A DNA stretch of 64,000 nt from Armigeres subalbatus (taxonomy: Eukaryota; Arthropoda; Insecta; Diptera; Culicidae). The notes beneath the pieces are model-generated. The model saw nothing but the letters and a program-made list of their open reading frames with translations. It ran no database searches and had not been told where the DNA came from. The stretch lies in NCBI RefSeq assembly GCF_024139115.2, contig NC_085140.1:339884966-339948965 (forward strand), written 5' to 3'. Of this stretch, positions 10,740-21,900 are shown one piece after another (position 1 is the stretch's first letter; each line of letters opens with the position of its first letter). The position numbers were made by a program, and so were the translations under genes.

Positions 10740-12860
10740 TGTCCAAGTCAGGTGGTCTAATGGTGGAAAATAGGCAATAAACTTTGGTTGAACTGATATA
10801 GACTTCGTCAAAATAAGCCACTTTGTATACTCAGCTTTTCCAAAAAATGGTTTGGATTATCTTTTAAATATAGCTTTTCTTTCAATTTTGAGTTTTCCAA
10901 TTATTTTTATTCGAAATTTTAACTGATAATCAATCAAGAATTGTTAAAACAGCCTTAAGAAAGTTTATCAAATGAAATAACTTCTTAACAATTAATGAAA
11001 TGAACTGAAATTACTGAATCTCAAAATTCATTCAAATTATAATAAAAGACATTTCTTGGAACTTTTGTCAAATGGGCGTAATTGTAATTGACCTTGAAAT
11101 TAGAAACGGCTAATACTCTCTCTGTTCAGCATATTTTGTTCAACTGAAGTTACTTTCAGATAGAAAGGAATCTATTCTTTCTGTTGGACACATTAGTTGA
11201 CGAAAATAGTTTTAGTGAAGCGCACATTCGTAGTTCCAAATTCCAAAATTTGAGTTATCACGAATTTATTTATCTGAAATCTGTAGGTATACAATAAATG
11301 AGACGTACGTTTACCCATTTTTGAACAAACTTTACAAGCCACTCATGCAATATTCACCAAAAACGTTTGCTCATTTCACTTGCTTGCTTGTGGACAACTT
11401 CTGGAAACTGAAACGCAAATAGGCTGGCAATGAATAAAAATTAAGAGTTTGTTTTAGAATGCAATTTCAACTCATAAAATACCAATTTTCATAATTTCCG
11501 GCTGACAAGGCCTCCCGGAATGATTTGTCTATGAAGAGATTGAAGGGTACAAGGGTTTATGTCACATTTTGGGGAATTTGTGAATTGAAAGGGAAAATCA
11601 GCAACATAATGATTCTTTCAATTCGTTCTCAATTTCTATGGAATAAAATAATAATAGAACGATGCAGTTTGTTTTCTCGAATCTTATGTTTTGTGACATA
11701 ACCCTCTTTGCATTTTACTGCCTCAATTCAGTTTAATATCCAACCAATCTGTTCGAGTAGAATAACATCCTGCCTGAATAAAAAATTTGCTTGTTAGATT
11801 TCCGTTTAAAATGGAATGTAACACACTAACCGGATAGCATATGAAATGGTTCACGGGACCTTGAATGGCATCCAACGTATTTTCGGACAAGACGAGCAAA
11901 CATCCTGCGTAGGCCACGTGTACGGAAGGTCCTTCATTCGAATGTTTATTGGCTGAACGAGAGGAATCCTTTCGGATGGAGCTCCCACCCGGTGGATATC
12001 CTACACCACAGGCAGCAGGGGGTCAATGTCGGTTAGGTAGATTTTCAACGTGACGACAACACGCGACTGATGATGGGGATTATGATGGTTTATCGGAAAT
12101 GAATTGTGGCATCGTGCCGAGGTGAATTTAAGGCAGTCATATAATATAATGACAATTGGTTAAACGTTGGTTGGTTGGTTGGATGATATCGTGTGCTTCG
12201 TTACGTGACATCGCGATAATAGAATCAATATGCGGGTGGCGTCTTAGCTTCGATTGGTAGAGCGGTGTGGTGTGACTTGAGTACCATTTGTCACTTCCAG
12301 GTATTAACCCTCTTTTCTTGGCTGATGTGTCTTGATGGGTGCGTTATGTGGGAGGTAAGGCAGGGGAATAGATATTATGCAAACTGAAGTTGTTTACGAT
12401 TCGTGCGACCTTCGGCGGGTTGTTTTGAAGTTCATGACTGCCGCTATATGGGAGGAAGAAATTTAATATCATGTGGCATATTAGCTTCAGGTGTAGACTT
12501 CAAGAACCATTATAGTTGTAATGGTAAGCATAACATGATAATGAAATGGTGGTTGTTTTAGATGCGGTGGAGCCCTGGAGTAAAATGTTTCATACGTAAG
12601 ATTGAAAATCGCAAAATGTATCAGGTGATAATTTGTTGGGAAAATCTAACCACAAATATATATAAATTTGAGTTATGGTTCATCTCGAGTGTGTTGTGTG
12701 GATTTTCTACGCCAACCCACAGCTGCTCCAGTAGACTGGAAACGGGTGCGGGATCCAAACAGTACGTAAAGCCTGTCCACGTTAGATTTCGGACAGTTCG
12801 AAAATGCTCAATCGATTTGTCGCCGTTTTATTAATTTAGACGTGAGGTAAAACATGCTGA
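10740..12860. other. Unassigned AT-rich stretch
   Basis: About 2.1 kb with no recognised gene or element. The short frames at 11723-11917 and 12562-12834 show no domain or motif. Confidence 0.4.
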
Positions 12861-13353
12861 AAGCAGCACATAAACCGGAGATATTGAGCTGCCATGTCTC
12901 TGTTGTCTCCGTGGTTTGTAAAAATGTTTAAAAATCGCGTTGGAAGCTGGGTGTCCGAAAAAAAAATTCATTTCAGGATTAAGACCGATCTTGAATGAAA
13001 CAAGCGTCATGTTAGATGTGTCTTTTTCCTTTGGAACCAAACGTATAATGTCGATCAAATCTTTTGAGCACAAACAGCTTGATACAATATTTTTCATATC
13101 GTCGTCAGTGATGAGCGGGTTCAAACGCGACAGGTGCAACCAAAACTTTTTTGGTGACATTGTGGGCATCAATAATTGGTCGTTCTTCCCGACGGCGCTT
13201 CACACTCAGTCTGGGCCAAGATGGAGTCAAATCCACAGATTGATTGTATTGAGGCTTAGCAGCCAAAGTATCCACTTTTCTGCTCAGTTCAGTCACATCA
13301 TCATGCAATTGCTGAACTTGAGAGGGCAAGGAAGCTAGCGGAGGCAGTTGCAT
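12861..13353 (-). pseudogene. Decayed non-LTR retrotransposon ORF1-like fragment
   Basis: Two minus-strand frames continue one protein across a frameshift near 13120-13150. The upstream part (to 13353) has a heptad-like segment (VQQLHDDVTELSRKVDTLAA) and a basic stretch (VKRRREERP). The downstream part holds the words HLSRLNPLITDDDMK and DIIRLVPKEKD. Coiled coil, then basic linker, then an RRM/C-terminal-like domain is the usual order in LINE ORF1 proteins of the CR1/L2-like type found in mosquitoes. I recognise the style from memory, not from a search. The match fades after about 12990 and no RT follows nearby. Confidence 0.5.
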
Positions 13354-13924
13354 CGTTTGATGTTGATCAGCAACATAGCGACGTATAGAACGGCCCGGCC
13401 GTTCAGCTCATCTCTGCAGGATTGACAAATAAATAGCACAACAAAATGAATGATACAACAAAGCCACAAATCGGCCATCTTGGAAACCACGTGCTTTTTT
13501 CAGTCAATTTTCAAGAGCACGGATTGAAGGAACCATAATACACATAGTGGTGATACAATCGTAGAATCATTTGCAATCAGCATTGAATAAAGATTCAATT
13601 TTCGTATTACTAACTTGTTAATTTTTATTTCCTGTCATTATGAACATATTTCTTCATTGTATCCTATGAACTTTGGTTTCAAATTTGGGATAAATCAGCA
13701 GTTACTTTCCAATTTATTTTCCCTCTGCGATTATCATCGCACTTCACTTCTTCTCACCGCGTAGGGACATATTTTTAAACACTTTCCACACAGGAGGACC
13801 CCGAAATGTTGATGGGATGCTTTTCAAACTTCGGTAGTGAGTAATTATAAGGAAGTTTTTATTAAAAATCCACGAAAATTGTAACCAGCCTCCACATTAA
13901 CTTCTATCTCTTGTTAGATTCCAT

Positions 13925-14580
13925 CGTACGCTAGTCTGAGACGTGCTGCGAACGGTCATATTTGTAGAGGACCCGAAATCAATTAGTCGTAGGCCGTTTT
14001 CGTTTGTCAGCCGGTGGGTGCTGAACTTTCCCAAAATAGTTCTAAACTTCTCCTTTTGATCAATCTAAGCGTTAAAATCTCCTACGATGATTTTGACGAG
14101 TCGTGGCTTGGGCAGCAGTCGTACTCGCGTTCTAGCAGTGCGTACACGTAAAGAAAAAACCTTATAAATTATGGCAAAAACCTATTCGAAAATACTAATA
14201 CACTTCTTTATGCCACCTAATGAGTAATCCCATTCCAAGAAAACTAATAAACATATTCAAAAGTTAATGAAAAGTATAAGTTTTGGAATGTATGTGGCTT
14301 TTGCAATGTGTAAGTTTTTTCTAATACTTATTACTAAGCGTCTTCTTTGGCAAAAAAGTATTAGAAATATTAATAATCAATAACATTTTTTGTTTACGTG
14401 TAGAATGCGTCACCATCATTCATCAGTGCTTCCGTAGTGTGGGCTATGAACGTTAAATATGTTGAAGTAAATAATAACTTTCCTTCCAAACGGTGAAGCT
14501 GTTCCATAACTCCGCTTCCAAATCACTAAAGAGTTCATGGACTTCCTCACAGCGAGACCGTTCTAGGCAAGGGTTGATCT
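13925..14580 (-). pseudogene. RTE-like LINE endonuclease fragment, split by a MITE
   Basis: Translated on the minus strand, the piece at about 14403-14520 gives FNVHSPHYGSTDE. The piece at about 13925-14143 gives YDCCPSHD, then after a frameshift KIIVGDFNA, NENGLRLIDF and NMTVRST. These are landmarks of the APE-type endonuclease of RTE-clade LINEs. The GDFNA word includes the catalytic aspartate/asparagine pair, and the order is right for the family. A MITE (14145-14400) sits between codons of DAFYA. There are in-frame stops and at least one frameshift, so it is dead. The reverse transcriptase half is not seen here. Confidence 0.65.
14145..14400. mobile_element. TA-flanked MITE with CACGTAAAGAAAAAA termini
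   Basis: TA at 14143-14144 and 14401-14402 flank a 256-bp element. Its ends CACGTAAAGAAAAAA and the inverted CACGTAAACAAAAAA match except at one position. Removing the element and one TA restores reading continuity of the surrounding RTE-like endonuclease, which confirms both the boundaries and the TA duplication. Confidence 0.85.
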
Positions 14581-14589
14581 GAGCAGTTA

Positions 14590-15034
14590 TTTCCATACAA
14601 ACTTCGAATCTGTGCACAACCAAATTACATAGAAATTTACTAAAAAATCAGGAGGATTATTAAAATGGCAAATGCAATCGCCGCCTCTAACATGGGAACC
14701 AGAGCTGTTGTTCACCGCCCCTAACATAGAGAACAGACGATCGATCAGATTTGCACCTCCGGTTCTCACCAGGTTTGGTTACCCGAGTTTCCCTAGAGTT
14801 GCTAGTACCCCTTCTGATACCACCAAGAGGAAGGAATTGGAGTTGCTGAGCATGAGGCTAAGGACCGCGAAATTAATCTTTTAGGTACGCGAAGAACCAA
14901 CGATACGCATTTGCCATTCTCCGAGATAACTCTTCCCTCGGTTTGTATTGTACAAACAATATATGTGGAGCTGTTAGTTCGGAGAATGAGTTGCGAGAGT
15001 TCTGCTGTGTGCCCAGTGTTGGGAATTTGGGCTC
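14590..15034. other. Unassigned stretch
   Basis: No recognised gene or repeat; the short frames on both strands lack identifiable motifs. Confidence 0.35.
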
Positions 15035-15058
15035 AGCAGTACTCGTTAAACTATGGAG

Positions 15059-15501
15059 ACGAGCTCGGTGGTCTAGTGGCTATCGCTTCTGCCTTATAAG
15101 TAGGAGGTCGTGGGTTCAATTCCAGGCTCGTCCCTTTCCTACTTTGTATTTCTATCTTAGTTCTTTCTGTGTTTCACGCTATACCAAAACGATTCCTACT
15201 GTTATAACCTTCCACACAATCCCAAAACCTCCCATGGCACCTATGAGAGGTCGTAGAGTTCTCTGCATCTTTCTTAAGTAGGTATCCAACAAACCATCCT
15301 TCCCATTCCTCAGCATTCGCAAGGACGTGGCCAGGACAGATATCGGCTATTGGAGAGTACATTGCTTCCATCTAAGAGTTAGTGATTAGTCCCAAATCAA
15401 TATCAGTGGTAACGGATGAAAGTGATGCTACTCTCGTACAATAGTCTTGACTTGTATCACCTTCGAATTTGTGCGAACTGCTAAATGCTAATGCTAATGC
15501 T
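15059..15501 (+). mobile_element. tRNA-derived SINE (second family), full-length copy
   Basis: The tRNA-like head has A-box (GGTGGTCTAGTGGC) and B-box (GGGTTCAATTCC) sequences and an anticodon-like loop CTTATAA. A ~350-bp body follows and it ends in ATGCTA repeats. The flanks 15035-15058 and 15502-15525 are a 24-bp target duplication with one mismatch (AGCAGTACTCGTT...). A second copy lies at 31421-31921. It differs from the Feilai-like family in body and tail. Confidence 0.85.
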
Positions 15502-15525
15502 AGCAGTACTCGTTTAACTATGGAG

Positions 15526-15661
15526 GACGACGAAGATCCTATGCAGCTTAGTAGGGAAAGCAGCTGTCTGTGGTCGAGGGTTCAAAGCCCACGGAATGAT
15601 GGTATCATGCCATTAGGCTGTAGGTCATTAGGCCAATGCCGAATTAAAACTGATAAAAAAG
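15526..15661. other. Unassigned, weak tRNA-like remnant
   Basis: GCAGCTTAGTAGGGAAAGC and GAGGGTTCAAAGCCC at 15543-15592 look like eroded A and B boxes. The body is not recognisable. Confidence 0.25.
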
Positions 15662-15846
15662 TGTACAGTCAGCTGTTCCTTTTTATCTTCTTTCCTCCTT
15701 ATTTCTTCTAATTCCTTCCCTTTTCACCTTTCTTCTTTCTCCCTTCCTCCTTTTTTCTACGTTTTTCATTCTCCTTTCTTCTTGCTTTCCCCTTCCATCT
15801 TCTTTCTTCATTTTCTGATTTTTTTTCTCCCTTCTTTTGCGTCCTT
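15662..15846 (+). repeat. Polypyrimidine tract, first part
   Basis: Nearly pure C/T on the plus strand (TTCCTTTT, CTTCTTTC). It continues after the SINE as 16051-16630. Confidence 0.8.
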
Positions 15847-16050
15847 CATGGGCTTTGTGGCCGTGCGGTTAGCTACGTCTGTCGTCTAGACGCATGTACT
15901 ATGGAGTGTGGGTTCGATTCCCGCCCTGGTAAGGAGGAAACTTTTCGGTATCGAAAAATTCTCCACTGGTACGTCCTGTCCGTTGTCTCTCACGCTAAGT
16001 GTTAAATGTTCAGTCTGTACGACCTCTGGTCGAAGACGGTGTTCCTGTAT
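15847..16050 (+). mobile_element. tRNA(Ser/Leu)-like SINE (third family)
   Basis: The head GTGGCCGTGCGGTTAGC matches the class II (Ser/Leu) A-box style, and the B box GGTTCGATTCC is intact. The loop region is TCGTCTAGACGC. A ~110-bp body follows and runs into the pyrimidine tract, which may be its expanded tail. No clear target duplication was found. Confidence 0.55.
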
Positions 16051-16630
16051 TTTTTCTTTCATCCTGCTTGGTTTTTCTTCTTTCTTTTTCATTATTCCTA
16101 TTCCATCTTTCTCTGCTGCTTCTCTTCTATCTTCCTCCTTCTTCTTTCTTCCTTCTTCCTTCATCCTTCTTTCTTCTTCCTAATTCTTCTTTCCTTTTCA
16201 CTTTCTACTTTTTTTCTTCCTTCAATTTTCTACTTTCTCAAATCTTCTATCTCATTTCTCACTTCTTTCTTCTCATTTCTTCCCCCTTTCTTACAACTCA
16301 CATCTCACGTCCCACTTCCCTCTTCTTACTTATCATGTCTCACTTCACATTACTCTCTTCTCATTTCTCATTTTTTTACCTTGTCACTTATCACTTACCA
16401 CTTACTCAATTCTTACTTTTCACTTTTTTTCTTTTTTTCACTTTTTATCTTTCACTTTTCACATTTAATTCACTTTTCATTCCCTTTTCATGCAGTTTTC
16501 ATTCACTTTTCACTTATCACTTTTTAATTTTTAATTTTTCACTTTTCGCTTTTCACTTTTCACTCTTCCCTTTCACTTTTCACTTTACACTTTTCATTTA
16601 TTATTTTTAAATTTTTATTTCTCACTTCTC
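16051..16630 (+). repeat. Polypyrimidine / CACTTTT microsatellite
   Basis: About 580 bp almost free of G on the plus strand. It grades from CTTCCTT words into CACTTTTCACTTTT repeats. Long open frames here (for example 15999-16610) encode only S/F/L-rich peptide from the composition and are not genes. Confidence 0.85.
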
Positions 16631-16839
16631 ATTAGGCCTAATGACCTTCGAGCTAAAGATTCAGTATTCCGAAGGAAGCGGTCACCTCCAGAGGTGTGCG
16701 TGTGTCCGAAAATTGGCAGGACGGTTTTTCACTACGTTGGTTTTTTAATGATTTTTCCTGATTTTTTTTGCGGATTCGTTGAAGACAGTAACGGGAGAAT
16801 CTTTTGAATTTATTCCCCAAAAATTTCTTTAATATTTTC

Positions 16840-17250
16840 AAAAATGTTCATTTGGAAATTTTTTTCAGATTTTCCACGGAAGCTACTTCTAAGTTTAAGA
16901 ATTCTTTTTAAATTCCATAAGAAAATAATTTGATTTCCATAATTTCCATAAAAAAAAAAGTTGCGGTTAAGTTTCTGTTGAGTATTCTTCGAAATTTACA
17001 CTTAAAATTCCGGATTTCGCGGAAGACTCTCAAAAGTTTGGATTTCAACGGAAAGTTACTTAAAATTTCCATAGGTATTTTTTTCAATTTTTATGGAAAA
17101 TAGTTCGGAATTTCCAAGGGGAAATATTTGGAATTAGCAACAAAATTCTTCAGAATTTCCACCTGCAATTTATTTTTTCACGAAATTTTTTCCCGGATTT
17201 TTTGAAGAATTTATTTGGTTTTCTACGGAAATTCTTGATTGGAAATCATT
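16840..17250. repeat. Degenerate AATTTCC-rich repeat
   Basis: Loose repetition of GGAATTTCC, TTCCACGGAA and TTTTTCAGAATTTCC. It has the same texture as 1-345 and 52735-53960 and no fixed period. Confidence 0.5.
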
Positions 17251-17284
17251 TTTAAAAACTAGGAAGGGTCTTTTGTTCGAAAAT

Positions 17285-18560
17285 CACGAAAGCCTCTTGT
17301 CCGAATAATAAATTAAGCTAGAATTCATCTAGCCGAATTGCATTTGGCCGTAATGAACGTTTGGGCGAAACGATTATACGTTGGAAACGGGCCTACTCAC
17401 TTTTCACTGTGAGAAGTGAGAAATAAGTTGAGAGAAGTGAGACGTCTAACTTTTCAAACCTTATTTCTCACTTTTCAAATGACCTATTCAGGCAAATGTC
17501 CTGCTCGGCCAAATGACATGTTCGGTCAAGTGATCTGTTCGGCCAAATAACTTATCATTCGACCAAATATCCATTTCAGCCATATTTCCTATTCGGCCTA
17601 ATGGTCTGTTCGGCCAAATGGTATATTCAGCCAAACAACTTTCGGCCAAATGGTGTATTCGGCCAAACGACTTTCGGACTAGTGGCCTTCGTTCAAATGG
17701 CATTCGGCCAAAAGACATTTTGCGAAAAGCCACTTGTGCGAATGCCTTCTTCTTCTTTTTCTTCCTATTGACATTACATCCCCCATTGAGACATTGCTGC
17801 CTTGCAGCTCAGCGTTCTTTAGGCAGTTCCACAGTTGTCAACTGCGAGGTTTCTAAGACGAGTTACCATTTTTGCATTCGTATATCATGAGGCTAACACA
17901 ATGATACATTTATGCCCAGGGAAGTCGAGAAAATTTCCAATCCGAAAATTTCTCAGACCGGCACCGGGAAACGAACCCAGCCACCTTCAGCATGGTCTTG
18001 CTTTGTAACCACGCATCTTACCGCGCGGCTAAAGAAGGCCCCCATGCGAATGCCGAATAACACGTTAAGACGAAAGTAATCTAGCCAAATTCCATTTCGC
18101 CGAATTGCACGTTCGTCCGAAATGGTTGGATCAAAAATGGTTTGACCGGAAACGATATACAGCCAAAGGAACATTCAATCTAGCTGGTGATTTGGCTTGT
18201 TTGCCCTAACAGTTCATTTGACTGAACATACCGCTTGGCCGAAAATGCCGTTTTGTAGAAAAATGTCGTTTGGCTGAAAGAGCCATTAGGCCCAAAAATG
18301 TCCTTTCTGCAAAACAATCATTTCGCTTAAGCGAATTTTTGGTAACATGACTAATTCAGCCGAACGACACTTTTGGCCGAATGTTCATTTCGGCAAATTC
18401 AGCTATTCGACCAACTGACATTTTCGACCAAATAACCTTAGGCTAGATGAGCTCCTTCCAAATGGTTTGTTCGGTCAAACGACATATTCGGCCAAATAAC
18501 TTTCAGACCTGTGACCTTCGGTCAAATAGGTTTCTGCCAAATGACCCTTCTCCGTTCAAA
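17285..18560. repeat. TTCGGCCAAATGA-type degenerate tandem repeat, split by a SINE
   Basis: Roughly 15-17-bp steps of TTCGGCCAAATGACC, TTCGGCCGAATG and similar words, with drifting period and both orientations of GGCCAAA/TTTGGCC. The Feilai-like SINE at 17747-18044 was inserted into it. No coding potential. Confidence 0.75.
17747..18044 (-). mobile_element. Feilai-like SINE, full-length copy inside a tandem repeat
   Basis: Minus-strand copy from the GGGGGCC head (18044) through the B box (GTTCGTTTCCC, mutated) to the GAAGAAGAAG tail (17748). It is flanked by TGCGAATGCC at 17737-17746 and again at 18045-18054, a perfect 10-bp target duplication. Box B carries substitutions, so Pol III activity is doubtful. 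Confidence 0.85.
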
Positions 18561-18567
18561 AATCCTA

Positions 18568-18826
18568 CACCCAAAAAAATCTGCACATTGTTTCCACCTG
18601 AAAAAGTATGTAGATTTTTTCCACCTGAAATTCACGTAACTTTTACGTGATGTTTTGATAGAATTCTCATTCTACGTGAAAATCAGGTAAGTTCTACCTT
18701 AGTTTTGGATAGAATTCACCGGACACGTAGGTTTCACCTGAATTTTCTGGAGGATTTGCAGCTACGTGTGCACGTAAAATGTACCTGAAAATCCAGGTGG
18801 AAACAACGTTTAGATTATTTGGAGTG
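18568..18826. mobile_element. TA-flanked MITE with CACxCCAAA termini
   Basis: TA at 18566-18567 and 18827-18828. The inverted ends of ~35 bp share CAC, CCAAA and the inner word GTTTCCACCTG. Internal TTTTACGTGA and GTGCACGTAAAA give further symmetry. No transposase is present. Confidence 0.7.
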
Positions 18827-18916
18827 TACTTCAACAAGAAATTCTTGAGGTTTTTTTGGGAAACCCTTAGGAATTTCCTCTCGAAGTTTTTCTTAGTTTC
18901 TACGGAGCTTTTCATG

Positions 18917-21900
18917 AATTGGTTGGATTGGTTGGTTGGTTTGGATTGGATTTGGATTGGTTTGGATTGGTTTGGATTGGATTTGGATTGGTTTGGATTG
19001 GTTGGATTGGTTTGGATTGGTTTGGATTGGATTTGGATTGGTTTGGATTGGTTTGGATTGGTTTGGATTGGTTTGGATTGGTTTGGATTGGTTGGATTGG
19101 TTTGGATTGGTTTGGATTGGTTTGGATTGGTTTGGATTGGTTTGGATTGGTTTGGATTGGTTTGGATTGGTTTGGATTGGTTTGGTTGGTTTGGATTGGT
19201 TTGGATTGGTTTGGATTGGTTGGATTGGTTTGGTTGGTTTGGATTGGTTTGGATTAGATTTGGATTGGAATAGGATTGGTTTGGATTGGTTTGGATTGGT
19301 TTGGATTGGTTTGGATTGGTTTGGATTGGTTTGGATTGGTTTGGTTGGTTTGGATTGGTTTGGATTGGTTTGGATTGGTTTGGATTGGTTTGGATTGGTT
19401 TGGTTGGTTTGGTTGGTTTGGATTGGTTTGGTTGGTTTGGATTGGTTTGGATTGGTTTGGATTGGTTTGGATTGGTTTGGATTGGTTTGGATTGGTTTGG
19501 ATTGGTTTGGTTGGTTTGGATTGGTTTGGATTGGTTTGGTTGGTTTGGATTGGTTTGGTTGGTTTGGATTGGTTTGGATTGGTTTGGTTGGTTTGGATTG
19601 GTTTGGATTGGTTTGGATTGGTTTGGATTGGTTTGGATTGGATTTGGTTGGAATGGGATTGGTTTGGATTGGTTTGGATTGGTTTGGATTGGTTTGGATT
19701 GGTTTGGATTGGTTTGGATTGGTTTGGGTTGGTTTGGATTGGTTTGGATTGGTTTGGATTGGTTTGGATTGGTTTGGATTGGTTTGGATTGGTTTGGATT
19801 GGTTGGATTCGATTTGGATTGGTTGGATTGGTTTGGTTGGTTTGGATTGGTTTGGTTGGTTTGGATTGGTTTGGATTGGACTTGGATTGGTTGGTTGGTT
19901 TGGATTGGTTTGGATTGGTTTGGTTGGTTTGGATTGGTTTGGTTGGTTTGGATTGGTTTGGATTGGTTTGGATTGGTTTGGATTGGTTTGGATTGGTTTG
20001 GATTGGTTTGGTTGGTTTGGTTGGTTTGGATTGGTTTGGTTGGTTTGGATTGGTTGGATTGGTTGGATTGGTTTGGATTGGTTTGGATTGGTTGGATTGG
20101 TTGGATTGGTTTGGATTGGTTTGGATTGGTTTGGATTGGTTTGGATTGGTTGGTTGGTTTGGATTGGTTTGGATTGGTTTGGTTGGTTTGGATTGGTTTG
20201 GATTGGTTTGGATTGGTTTGGTTGGTTTGGTTGGTTTGGATTGGTTTGGATTGGTTTGGATTGGTTTGGATTGGTTTGGATTGGTTTGGATTGGTTTGGA
20301 TTGGTTTGGATTGGTTTGGATTGGTTTGGATTGGTTTGGTTGGTTTGGATTGGTTTGGATTGGTTTGGTTGGTTTGGATTGGTTTGGATTGGTTTGGTTG
20401 GTTTGGATTGGTTGGATTGGTTTGGATTGGTTTGGATTGGTTTGGATTGGTTTGGATTGGTTTGGTTGGTTTGGATTGGTTTGGTTGGTTTGGATTGGTT
20501 TGGATTGGTTTGGATTGGTTTGGATTGGTTTGGATTGGTTTGGATTGGTTGGATTGGTTTGGATTGGTTTGGTTGGTTTGGATTGGTTTGGATTGGTTGG
20601 ATTGGTTTGGTTGGTTTGGATTGGTTTGGTTGGTTTGGATTGGTTTGGATTGGTTTGGTTGGTTTGGATTGGTTTGGATTGGTTTGGATTGGTTTGGATT
20701 GGTTTGGATTGGTTTGGATTGGTTTGGATTGGTTTGGATTGGTTTGGATTGGTTTGGATTGGTTTGGTTGGTTTGGATTGGTTTGGTTGGTTTGGTTGGT
20801 TTGGATTGGTTTGGATTGGTTGGATTGGTTTGGATTGGTTTGGATTGGTTTGGATTGGTTTGGATTGGTTTGGATTGGTTTGGATTGGTTTGGATTGGTT
20901 TGGATTGGTTTGGATTGGTTTGGATTGGTTTGGTTGGTTTGGATTGGTTTGGATTGGTTTGGTTGGTTTGGATTGGTTTGGTTGGTTTGGATTGGTTTGG
21001 ATTGGTTTGGTTGGTTTGGATTGGTTTGGATTGGTTTGGATTGGTTTGGATTGGTTTGGTTGGTTTGGATTGGTTTGGATTGGTTTGGATTGGTTTGGAT
21101 TGGTTTGGTTGGTTTGGATTGGTTTGGATTGGTTTGGTTGGTTTGGATTGGTTTGGATTGGTTTGGATTGGTTTGGGTTGGTTTGGATTGGTTTGGATTG
21201 GTTTGGATTGGTTGGATTGGTTTGGATTGGTTTGGATTGGTTTGGATTGGTTTGGATTGGTTTGGATTGGTTTGGATTGGTTTGGATTGGTTTGGATTGG
21301 TTTGGTTGGTTTGGATTGGTTTGGATTGGTTTGGATTGGTTTGGATTGGTTTGGATTGGTTTGGATTGGTTTGGATTGGTTTGGATTGGTTTGGATTGGT
21401 TTGGTTGGTTTGGTTGGTTTGGATTGGTTTGGATTGGTTTGGATTGGTTTGGATTGGTTTGGGATTGGTTTGGATTGGTTTGGATTGGTTTGGGATTGGT
21501 TGGGTTGGTTTGGATTGGTTTGGATTGGTTTGGATTGGTTTGGATTGGTTTGGATTGGTTTGGATTGGTTTGGTTGGTTGGATTGGTTTGGATTGGTTTG
21601 GATTGGTTTGGTTGGTTTGGATTGGTTTGGATTGGATTGGGATTGGTTTGGATTGGTTTGGATTGGTTTGGATTGGTTTGGATTGGTTTGGTTGGGTTTG
21701 GATTGGTTTGGATTGGTTTGGATTGGTTGGATTGGTTTGGATTGGTTGGATTGGTTTGGATTGGTTTGGATTGGTTTGGATTGGTTTGGTTGGTTTGGAT
21801 TGGTTTGGATTGGTTTGGTTGGTTTGGATTGGTTTGGATTGGTTTGGTTGGTTTGGATTGGTTTGGTTGGTTTGGATTGGTTTGGATTGGTTTGGATTGG

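Noticed and set aside
12230..12310. A possible tRNA-like head (TAGCTTCGATTGGTAGAGC)
   Set aside because: No B box or cloverleaf follows within tRNA distance.
15999..16610. A 203-codon Phe/Ser/Leu-rich frame that looks like a membrane protein
   Set aside because: The polypyrimidine tract can only encode S, F, L and P; composition artefact.
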